Shown one piece after another: positions 6,768 to 12,886 of a stretch of 13,822 nt of DNA (its first letter is position 1; the number at the start of each line of letters is the position of its first letter). The stretch is from assembly GCA_013696275.1 (NCBI GenBank), contig JACCYW010000217.1, positions 1 to 13,822 of the forward strand, given 5' to 3'. Position numbers and translations under genes: made by a program. Source of the DNA: Chloroflexota bacterium (GTDB taxonomy: Bacteria > Chloroflexota > Limnocylindria > Limnocylindrales > CSP1-4). The notes under the pieces were generated by a model, which worked only from the letters and a program-made list of their open reading frames with translations, was not told the DNA's origin and did no database searches.

Positions 6768-7796
6768 ATGGATACCAGGCACCCACGTGATGATGCCGAC
6801 GCGAGCGGTACGAACGGCGATGGGTCGATGGACGAAGCACGCACCGGCCTGCTCGGTGAGCTCGCGGCTGACGCTGCCCTGGAGCGCGATACGTTCCTGG
6901 CCGAGGCAGGCGAACAACTGGTGCGCTTCCTTCGTGCCAACGGTGAGCGCCTCCGCGAGCTGGGCGGGATGGTCCTCATCGACGACGATCCGGACTATCT
7001 CTCGGTCGCACCGGACGGCTCGTTCCGCTCCCGCAGCCGGTATCAGGACGAGGCGTCCGGCGAATGGATCTCCGAAACGGAGGTCATCGAGAGCCCGGCC
7101 GAATTGGTCGAGCTGTACAACCCGGCCGACCTGTTCGCGGCGTTCGCTGAAGCGGCCCGCGAGGAGGCCGGCCTGCCGGATGAGCCGACAGCGGCCGACG
7201 AGCTCATGGACAGCGCCGGCATCTCGCCCGAGGAGACGGTCGGGGTCGGTATCGGAGGCGCTGACCCCTATGCCGGCGCAGCCGACCGCTGGGTCGCGTC
7301 ACAGGACGACGAGCCACCGGTCGATGCCGAAGGAGCCGCGCGGCGACTGTACGACCTGGCGCTCACCTACCAGGAGCGCAGCCAGCTCTCCGAGGCTCGG
7401 CTCATCGAGCAGTTCGAGGTGGCGGCGGCAGATCTGGCTGGGATGATCGGCGATCTGATGATCCTGGACGATGAGGATGAGCGGCTGTGGTTCAAGTCGA
7501 CCGGCGGTTTCGAGGCCGAGGTCATCCCGGAACGAGACGAGGACGCCGACGGCCAGCCGGATGAAGGCGACGATCGCTGGCGGGCGCTGGCCGGGCCGGA
7601 AGAGCTGGTCATGTTCTACGACCCGACCGACCTCTTCGGGGACCTTGCGGAGGCGCTCTCGGACGCATATCCGAGCGTCGCTCCGGAGGCTGGACTGGCG
7701 GCCATGGACGACGACGAGGCAGATGCCGAGGAAGTGGACGGTGTGGCGCCATCGGACGGACCGGAGACGCCTGCCGATAGCGAGGGACGCCCCTAG
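6768..7796 (+). CDS. Highly acidic protein with internal domain duplication, unknown function
   Basis: 342 residues, no signal peptide or TM helix, extremely rich in Asp and Glu. Two copies of a ~90-residue module are visible: copy 1 at about 43-132 and copy 2 at about 209-299. They share a leading helix, a strand turning into an acidic loop (GGMVLIDDDPDYLSV versus IGDLMILDDEDERLWF), and a common end (SPAELVELYNPADLFAAFAE versus GPEELVMFYDPTDLFGDLAE). The signature [SG]Px-EL-V-x2-[FY]Y[ND]P-x-DLF is conserved in both. A ~75-residue acidic linker and an acidic tail surround the copies. I know no family with this pattern. The start is the ATG with AGGAGG 10 bases upstream, that RBS overlapping the previous TAG. 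It sits directly before the PyrK-like gene. The negative charge suggests a role in binding a basic partner or metal, but no function can be assigned. Confidence 0.8.
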   Translation: MDTRHPRDDADASGTNGDGSMDEARTGLLGELAADAALERDTFLAEAGEQLVRFLRANGERLRELGGMVLIDDDPDYLSVAPDGSFRSRSRYQDEASGEWISETEVIESPAELVELYNPADLFAAFAEAAREEAGLPDEPTAADELMDSAGISPEETVGVGIGGADPYAGAADRWVASQDDEPPVDAEGAARRLYDLALTYQERSQLSEARLIEQFEVAAADLAGMIGDLMILDDEDERLWFKSTGGFEAEVIPERDEDADGQPDEGDDRWRALAGPEELVMFYDPTDLFGDLAEALSDAYPSVAPEAGLAAMDDDEADAEEVDGVAPSDGPETPADSEGRP

Positions 7797-7798
7797 GG

Positions 7799-8659
7799 CT
7801 GGGTCGGCCTACGGACGCCGAACTCCTCTCCATCGAGCAGGGACCGCTCGGCCACACGCTGCAGCGGTGGCGAGCCGGGCCGCTGTCGGCTGCGCTGCGT
7901 GCCGGGCAGTACATCCACCTCCGTAGCCCGGCCGCCCTGGGCGTGCCTCTCCTGCGCCCGGTCGCTGTTCACGACGTCGACCGGTCGGCCGGCGATGTGA
8001 CGCTTCACCTTGGCCCGCAGCGAGGGGCGGTCGACTGGCTGGCCGGGTCGCGACCGGGCGACCGCGCGGAGCTTGATGGACCGATCGGATCGCCGCTGCG
8101 CCTGGCGCCCCGGACTCACCACCTGCTGCTGGTGACTGAAGGTATGGCGGTCGATCTGGTCAGACTGATGGCAGCCGAAGCTCTCAGGGCAGGCCGACAG
8201 GTGACTTTGCTGGGTGGCGCCTCGAGCGCCCGCGATGTGTACCCCTCCTCGCTGCTGCCCGATGAGGTCGAATACGTGGTCGCCACCGCCGACGGCTCGC
8301 TTGGCCAGGCCGGCTCGGTGGTCGATGTGGTGCCCGGCTACGAAGCCTGGGCTGACCAGGCGGTCTGTGCCGGCCCACCAGCCCTGCAGGCGGCCATGGT
8401 GCGACTCGCCGCCGGCAGGGATGGCCGTTTGGGGGTCGCCCGACTTGGCTCCCGACGTGGACGTCGTGGCGGCCGGCGTCCCCGCTCGACCGCGCCAGGC
8501 GATCGCTCCTGGCTGCAGTGCCTGGTCCAGCCCAGGGTCGGCTGCGCGCTGGGCGTCTGTCTTGGTTGTGTGATCATCGGCGCCTCCGGTCCGGTACGGC
8601 CGTGCCGCGAAGGGCCTGCGTTCCCGGCCCACCATCTGCTTTGGCCAGAGTCGCCGTGA
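7799..8659 (+). CDS. PyrK-like iron-sulfur/flavin electron-transfer subunit, non-canonical start
   Basis: The C-terminus carries the PyrK cysteine set C-x4-C-x2-C-x11-C (GCALGVCLGCV ... VRPC) and the REGPAF ending, which binds a 2Fe-2S cluster in the class 1B dihydroorotate dehydrogenase complex. LLRPVAV matches the flavin-binding RPxS-type segment. The usual glycine-rich GGGIG segment is degenerate (LLVTEGMAVD), and the CGP-type motif reads CAGPPAL. An Arg-rich insert (SRRGRRGGRRPRS) precedes the Cys domain. The first ATG/GTG/TTG in frame is GTG 7943, but the upstream frame, open from 7781, encodes a family-like N-terminus (SIEQGPLGHT ... RAGQYIHLR). I therefore place the start at CTG 7799, right after the previous TAG, giving 286 residues. 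TGATG overlap with the PyrD-like gene supports a complex of the two. Because key motifs are altered I leave the symbol blank. Confidence 0.75.
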   Translation: MGRPTDAELLSIEQGPLGHTLQRWRAGPLSAALRAGQYIHLRSPAALGVPLLRPVAVHDVDRSAGDVTLHLGPQRGAVDWLAGSRPGDRAELDGPIGSPLRLAPRTHHLLLVTEGMAVDLVRLMAAEALRAGRQVTLLGGASSARDVYPSSLLPDEVEYVVATADGSLGQAGSVVDVVPGYEAWADQAVCAGPPALQAAMVRLAAGRDGRLGVARLGSRRGRRGGRRPRSTAPGDRSWLQCLVQPRVGCALGVCLGCVIIGASGPVRPCREGPAFPAHHLLWPESP

Positions 8660-9552
8660 TGGAGCCGGCGTCGGTCGAGCTCGCACCCAGTCGGCCCGGC
8701 TGGCTTCAGCTGCGCAGTCCATTCATGGCCGCCGCGGGCTGCCTCGGCTATGTCGCTGAAGGCGCGGGGTCGGTCGACCTATCGCTCTTCGGAGCGGCCG
8801 TCACGCGCGGCACGAGCGTGACCGCTCGGCCAGGCGCACCTCCGCCGCGGATGGTGGAGGCAGCGGCTGGGGTCATCTGGTCACTTGGCCATCACAACCC
8901 GGGCATCGACCACGTGATCGAGCGACTGGCACCGCGCTGGGCTCGTCTGGGCGTGCCGGTGGTGCTCAACCTGTGGGCGGCGTCGGCGGCTGAGGCGAGC
9001 GCGCTGGCCGAGCGTGCTGACGGCGTGCCCGGCGTAGCGGCCCTGGAGTTGGATCTGTCGGCGCACGATGCCAGGCGAGCCAGTGCCCTCATGGCCGCCG
9101 CCCGAGACAAGACGGAGATGCCCATCCTGGCCAAGGTCAGCGTGGTCGGCTATCACCTGCCGGACGTAGCCCGTGCGTTGGAGGACGGCGGTGCAGACGC
9201 GATCACCTGCGGTTCCGGCCTACCGGCCTCCGCCGGCCAGGGGCCGATAGATGAGCCCGCGTTGGGTGATCGCGACGGCGCGATGCTGTCCGGACCAGCT
9301 ATCCGACCGGTCGTGATGCGCGCCGTGGCGGAGCTCGCCGGGCGGATCACGGTGCCCATCATCGGCTGCGGCGGAGTCACCGACCTGAGCGATGCGCTGG
9401 CCTATCTCGCGGCCGGCGCTCGTGCTGTCCAGGTGGGAACGGCCATGCTGGCGGAGCCGAACCTACCGGCCCGTCTGGCTCTCGAGTATCACGCCCACCT
9501 GTCGCGCCAAGCGGTCGGCCGCTCCGCCCCGCCCGGCGTTGGGGACTTCTAG
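8659..9552 (+). CDS. Divergent dihydroorotate dehydrogenase (class 1B PyrD) homologue
   Basis: The 297 residues span the whole class 1 (beta/alpha)8 fold. Recognisable: SPFMAAAGCLGY near the start, VTRGTSVTARPGAPPPRMVE, GHHNPG, AKVS with Lys159, LSGPAIRP, and the FMN-phosphate end (PIIGCGGVTD, VQVGTAM). But the active-site segment ELNISCPN of class 1B enzymes reads ELDLSAHD (130-137), so the catalytic Cys is Ala135, and the loop after it is about 13 residues shorter. The Asn of the LNxIG segment is Trp74, and the orotate-binding Asn-Thr near TLINT reads ITCGSG. FMN binding is likely; dihydroorotate oxidation is doubtful. Start ATG 8659 overlaps the PyrK-like stop (TGATG); the adjacent GTG 8656 is an alternative. 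The stop shares CTAG with the convergent gene. Confidence 0.85.
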   Translation: MEPASVELAPSRPGWLQLRSPFMAAAGCLGYVAEGAGSVDLSLFGAAVTRGTSVTARPGAPPPRMVEAAAGVIWSLGHHNPGIDHVIERLAPRWARLGVPVVLNLWAASAAEASALAERADGVPGVAALELDLSAHDARRASALMAAARDKTEMPILAKVSVVGYHLPDVARALEDGGADAITCGSGLPASAGQGPIDEPALGDRDGAMLSGPAIRPVVMRAVAELAGRITVPIIGCGGVTDLSDALAYLAAGARAVQVGTAMLAEPNLPARLALEYHAHLSRQAVGRSAPPGVGDF

Positions 9553-10523
9553 CCGCCGACCACCGCGTCGAATGCGCGGCGCAACTCATCCTGGCCGGCC
9601 AGCCCTTCGAACTTGGCGGTGACACGACCCGCCCTGTCCATCACGAAGATGAAGGGCTCGGAGCGCAATGCGAAAGCGGTCACTGAGGCGACCGTCTGAA
9701 GACCGCCCTCCGGCCCGAGCTCCGGCTGCAGTCCCGTGTCGGTCATCTTCAAGCGGTAAGGCTCGACATGGATGAACGTCATCCGCTCCTTGTACGGCGT
9801 GGCCACCGACTTGACGATCTCCAGAGTGGGTCCGCACGCCCGCGTCTGGCAGAAGGCCGGCGTGGCGAAGATGAGCGCGAAGGGACGGTCCTGGTCGAGC
9901 GCGTCGGCGACCGAGGCGGTGTAGAAGTCGGGGTCAGGGGCTGTGTCGGTGGAGATGGCGGCGATCTGTTGGGACGAAACCGCGGTCGGCGTATCGACCG
10001 CTGGCACGACCTCGCCGATGCCCGGCGTGGAACTCTCAGCAATGACCTGGAATTGGACGCGCGCCATGCGGTCCTCGCGGCCGGGGACGCGCGCCACCAG
10101 CTCGGCACCCCAGTCGCCGGAACACTCGAAAGCGGCTTCGGCCACATAGAGGCCCCCCTCCTCCGCCGCCAGGAACGTGGCCGCCGCCTCCGCAGCCGGT
10201 GTGTCCGCATCGCGTGCCAGCTGGAAGAAGCTCACATCGACACCCACCTCCGCCGCGGCCACCAGGCGGTTCTGCGGGTCGATGAGCGTGAACAGGAACC
10301 GATTCGGACCGACCGCCAGTTCCTGGGATACGAGCAGCGGCACCACATCGCCGGTGCCGGCTCCGGGCCAGCCGGGGTACGTGGTGGCTGCCGGGCTGCC
10401 ACCCGGGACGCACGCGTTGGCGACCGCGGTCGGGCCGGGCGGCGGCGGCGACGCCGACGGCGAACCAGCGCAACCTGCGGCTAGTGACAGGGCCGCCAGC
10501 GCGACCGTCAGGGGACGGGACAT
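9549..10523 (-). CDS. Putative lipoprotein with C-terminal thioredoxin-like domain (Cx4C)
   Basis: 324 residues on the minus strand. The N-terminus SRPLTVALAALSLAAGC is a lipoprotein-type signal (C18, -3 residue Ala), followed by a Ser/Pro linker. The middle (about 40-190) is beta-rich, with strands such as NRFLFTLIDPQNRLV and ARVQFQV. The C-terminal ~110 residues look like a thioredoxin fold: FALIFATPAFC225QTRAC230GP, then MTFIHVE, PFIFVMDRAGRV and FEGLAGQDELRRAF. The cysteines are spaced Cx4C, not the CxxC of thioredoxin or the Cx3C of Sco. Beside ctaA-ctaB, a role in thiol or copper handling during cytochrome oxidase maturation is plausible but inferred. A longer start at 10763 would cross into ctaA; ATG 10523 is chosen for the signal peptide and for TATCGT 7 bases upstream (leaderless). 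Confidence 0.8.
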   Translation of the reverse strand: MSRPLTVALAALSLAAGCAGSPSASPPPPGPTAVANACVPGGSPAATTYPGWPGAGTGDVVPLLVSQELAVGPNRFLFTLIDPQNRLVAAAEVGVDVSFFQLARDADTPAAEAAATFLAAEEGGLYVAEAAFECSGDWGAELVARVPGREDRMARVQFQVIAESSTPGIGEVVPAVDTPTAVSSQQIAAISTDTAPDPDFYTASVADALDQDRPFALIFATPAFCQTRACGPTLEIVKSVATPYKERMTFIHVEPYRLKMTDTGLQPELGPEGGLQTVASVTAFALRSEPFIFVMDRAGRVTAKFEGLAGQDELRRAFDAVVGG

Positions 10524-10530
10524 CGAGTCC

Positions 10531-10536
10531 ACGATA
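10531..10536 (-). promoter_or_regulatory. -10 element for the minus-strand lipoprotein gene
   Basis: Read on the minus strand, TATCGT ends 7 bases before the ATG at 10523, the spacing of a leaderless transcript. No Shine-Dalgarno precedes the start. The expected -35 position falls on the GC palindrome at 10553-10566. Confidence 0.45.
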
Positions 10537-10552
10537 GCCGCTCCCCGGGCAA

Positions 10553-10566
10553 GCCGCCCCGGCGGC
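10553..10566. promoter_or_regulatory. Palindrome between divergent promoters, candidate operator
   Basis: GCCGCCCCGGCGGC is a perfect 14-base inverted repeat (6-bp arms, 2-base centre). It lies midway between the -10-like elements of the minus-strand lipoprotein and ctaA-ctaB, and covers or abuts the -35 position of both. A shared regulator site is possible; GC-rich palindromes also arise by chance in such DNA. Confidence 0.35.
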
Positions 10567-10569
10567 GGG

Positions 10570-10575
10570 TACGAT
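10570..10575 (+). promoter_or_regulatory. -10 element for ctaA-ctaB
   Basis: TACGAT ends 11 bases before the ATG at 10587. With initiation about 6-7 bases downstream, the leader would be only a few bases long and no ribosome binding site is visible. The -35 region is poor. Confidence 0.4.
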
Positions 10576-10586
10576 GCCCTCGCCCC

Positions 10587-12467
10587 ATGGACCGTTCCCA
10601 GAAGCTCTTCATCAGCACGCTCGCGGCCACCTTCATCCTGGTCGTCATCGGTGCCGTCACGCGGGGCACCGGATCCGGCTTGGGCTGCCCTGACTGGCCG
10701 TTGTGCCACGGTCGGCTGCTGCCCGCCCTGGGCGACGACTCGGCCTGGATCGAGTGGACGCACCGGACCTGGGCGGCGCTGGTCGGCCTGCTGGTCGTCG
10801 CCGTCGCGCTGGTCGCCATCCGCTCGTATCGGTCACAGCCCCCGCTGGTCATCGCTTCGGTGGGCGCCGTGCTGCTGACCGGCTTCCAGGCCTGGCTGGG
10901 CAAGATCACGGTGGAGACCGGCAATGCCGGTGCCTGGGTCACCGCCCATCTGGCCACGGCGATGGTGCTGCTGGCGCTGCTCACATTCGTCGTGGTGCGC
11001 AGTCGCTACCCGCGTGGAGCCACCGCGCGAGGAGCTGCAGTGGCTGCCGGCTCGGGCCGCCTGACGCTCGCGCTGACCTTCACAGCAGCCGTCGTCTACG
11101 CGCTCATCCTTTTCGGAGCCAACGTGACGTCCACCCCCGGGGCGGCGCTGGCCTTTTCCGATTGGCCGCTCTTCGACGGCCAGTTGGTGCCGGCCGCCGA
11201 TGCCGACCCGGCCATCGCTGGGCAACAGCTTGCCCACTGGCTCCATCGGTTGGTGGCCGGTGTGGTGGCCGTGATCGTCGGCTGGGCAGCGGTCGTGGTC
11301 CGTCGCGCCGCGCGTGACAGGCGCGGTACGCCGCAGGAACGTGCGTCTCAGGCGATGCTGGGGCTGGTGGGCACTGCCGCCGCCCTGTACGCGGTCCAGG
11401 TCGTGGTCGGTGCGTTGCAGATCTTCACCTCGTTAGCGGCCTGGGCGGTAGCCCTCCACCTGGCACTGGGTGCCCTCATCTGGACCCTCCTGGCCGGTGC
11501 TGCGATGGTCGCCTTCTTCGAGGCACGCGCATCCGTCACGGCAGCCCACCCCGCTCCCCCTGCCGGCGGCCGCGAGGCAGCGCCACCGAGCCCGGTGCGC
11601 GAGCGGATCGGTGCCTACGTCGCGCTGACCAAGCCGCGCATCATCGAGCTGCTGCTGGTGACCACCCTGCCGGCGATGGTGCTCGCGGCGCGCGGCATCC
11701 CGCCTGTGGACCTGATGATCTGGACGCTGCTGGGCGGTACGTTGGCGGCCGGTTCGGCCAATGCCATCAATTGCTATCTGGATCGTGACATCGACCAGCT
11801 GATGAAGCGCACCCGCAAGCGTCCGTTGCCCGCCCACAGGATCCAGCCTGAAGATGCGCTCATCTTCGGCCTGGCGCTGGGCGTGGTCGCCTTCGCCATC
11901 CTCGCCTTTCTGGTCAACCTGGTGGCTGCCTTCTTGACCTTGTCGGCCATCGGCTTCTACGTCGTGGTCTACACCATGCTGCTCAAGCGGAACACGCCCC
12001 AGAACATCGTTCTGGGCGGCGCCGCCGGAGCACTGCCGCCGGTCATCGGCTGGGCAGCCGTCACCGGCGACATCGGACTGCCGGCGCTGGTCCTCTTCGC
12101 GGTGGTCTTCTACTGGACCCCGCCGCACTTCTGGGCGCTGTCGCTCAACCTGGCCCGTGACTACGCAGCGGCCGGGGTGCCGATGCTCCCCGTGACCCAC
12201 GGCGTGCCGGAGACGACCCGCCACATAGCGCTCTACGCGGTGCTCATGGTGATGCTGTCGCTCATCTTCTTCGCGGTCGCGCGCCTGGGCCTCATCTATC
12301 TCGCCGGGGCGCTGCTCCTGGGTGGCTTCTTCCTGGTCCATGCCTTCGCCATGTGGCGCGACGGCACGGACCGGCGAGCGATGCGCCTCTATCGCTACTC
12401 CATCACGTACCTGTCGGCCCTGTTCGCAGTCATGGTCGTGGACGTCCTGGTCCTGCCGCTCGCTTGA
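10587..12467 (+). CDS. ctaAB: Fused heme A synthase (CtaA/COX15) and protoheme IX farnesyltransferase (CtaB)
   Basis: 626 residues combine two successive steps of heme A synthesis in one membrane protein. Residues ~1-315 are CtaA: TRGTGSGLGC34PDWPLC40HG with the external Cys pair, E56-x2-H59, H121 in VTAHLATAM, then the second half with DWPLFDG (no second Cys pair), H220 (HWLHRL) and H291 (VALHLALG), the heme-ligand histidines. A ~25-residue Ala/Pro linker (about 315-338) joins residues ~340-626, a UbiA-type prenyltransferase: ALTKPRIIELLLVTT, N395-x3-D399-x3-D403 (prenyl-diphosphate/Mg site), KRTRKRPLP and YTMLLKRNTPQNIVLGG. CtaB farnesylates heme B to heme O; CtaA oxidises heme O to heme A for aa3-type oxidase. 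The order in the protein (CtaA first) is the reverse of the pathway order. Both halves look complete. Confidence 0.95.
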   Translation: MDRSQKLFISTLAATFILVVIGAVTRGTGSGLGCPDWPLCHGRLLPALGDDSAWIEWTHRTWAALVGLLVVAVALVAIRSYRSQPPLVIASVGAVLLTGFQAWLGKITVETGNAGAWVTAHLATAMVLLALLTFVVVRSRYPRGATARGAAVAAGSGRLTLALTFTAAVVYALILFGANVTSTPGAALAFSDWPLFDGQLVPAADADPAIAGQQLAHWLHRLVAGVVAVIVGWAAVVVRRAARDRRGTPQERASQAMLGLVGTAAALYAVQVVVGALQIFTSLAAWAVALHLALGALIWTLLAGAAMVAFFEARASVTAAHPAPPAGGREAAPPSPVRERIGAYVALTKPRIIELLLVTTLPAMVLAARGIPPVDLMIWTLLGGTLAAGSANAINCYLDRDIDQLMKRTRKRPLPAHRIQPEDALIFGLALGVVAFAILAFLVNLVAAFLTLSAIGFYVVVYTMLLKRNTPQNIVLGGAAGALPPVIGWAAVTGDIGLPALVLFAVVFYWTPPHFWALSLNLARDYAAAGVPMLPVTHGVPETTRHIALYAVLMVMLSLIFFAVARLGLIYLAGALLLGGFFLVHAFAMWRDGTDRRAMRLYRYSITYLSALFAVMVVDVLVLPLA

Positions 12468-12793
12468 TCACCGGGCGCCTGTCGGTCGTGGCGCTGGTCG
12501 CCTTGGCGTTGATCATCGCCGGGCCGGGCTGCTCGATCAACGAGGTGCGTACCGTCGAAGGTCTGGTGGTCGACGTGACCGGCACGAGCCCGTCCGATAT
12601 CCAGGCCTTCAGTCTTCGGAGGGCCGATGGCGCGGTGTTCCGATTCGAGGCTGGCGACGTGGGCTTCGGCCACGGTGGCTTCCCGGCGGCCCACCTACGC
12701 GAGCACCTCGCATTGGCCGACCCAGTGCGTGTGACCTATCGGACAGATGGCGAACGACTCATCACCGTCCGCCTGGAGGACGTGGAGACCTAG
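12464..12793 (+). CDS. Small exported protein, probably a lipoprotein, unknown function
   Basis: 109 residues. The TTG start overlaps the ctaB stop (TTGA, 12464-12467), so it is translationally coupled to heme A synthesis. The first residues form a signal peptide (ITGRLSVVALVALALIIAG) ending in GPGC, a poor but possible lipobox. The mature part (~85 residues) is mostly short strands: VEGLVVDVTG, DIQAFSLRR, AVFRFEAGDV, PVRVTYRTD and LITVRLEDVE, consistent with an OB-like small beta barrel. A His-containing loop (GFGHGGF, LREHL) is in the middle. I do not recognise a named family. A longer start at 12353 would overlap ctaB by over 100 bases and spoil the signal peptide, so it is rejected. Given its place it may assist oxidase assembly; that is inference. 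Confidence 0.65.
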   Translation: MITGRLSVVALVALALIIAGPGCSINEVRTVEGLVVDVTGTSPSDIQAFSLRRADGAVFRFEAGDVGFGHGGFPAAHLREHLALADPVRVTYRTDGERLITVRLEDVET

Positions 12794-12850
12794 CACGCCT
12801 CCGAGCTCGTCTTGGCCGTGAGAAGGGCTGAGGGCGGGACCATCGGGGCC

Positions 12851-12881
12851 TTGACCGCGCACGGTCGATGCGGCTGACTCT
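12851..12881 (+). promoter_or_regulatory. Promoter for the cupredoxin gene, with inverted repeat over the -35
   Basis: TTGACC (12851-12856) matches a -35 in five of six bases. The -10 is weak: CTGACT (12874-12879, 17-base spacing) or GACTCT (12876-12881, 19-base spacing), 5-7 bases before the GTG at 12887. GACCG/CGCA/CGGTC (12853-12866) is an inverted repeat lying on the -35 and could be an operator. Confidence 0.4.
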
Positions 12882-12886
12882 ACCCC

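Noticed and set aside
8518..8658. Upstream start extending the PyrD-like protein by 47 residues
   Set aside because: This stretch is out-of-frame shadow of the PyrK Cys-rich C-terminus; the class 1B length and TGATG overlap fit ATG 8659.
10524..10763. Upstream start extending the minus-strand lipoprotein by 80 residues
   Set aside because: It would run into ctaA and bury the signal peptide; the extension is charged and shadow-like.
11433..12341. Minus-strand open frame of 302 codons opposite ctaB
   Set aside because: Composition is dominated by Gln, Arg, Asp and His from reverse reading of TM-helix codons; the plus strand is clearly CtaB.
12353..12463. Upstream start for the small exported protein
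   Set aside because: Would overlap ctaB by 115 bases and place a charged stretch before the signal peptide; the TTGA overlap at 12464 is preferred.
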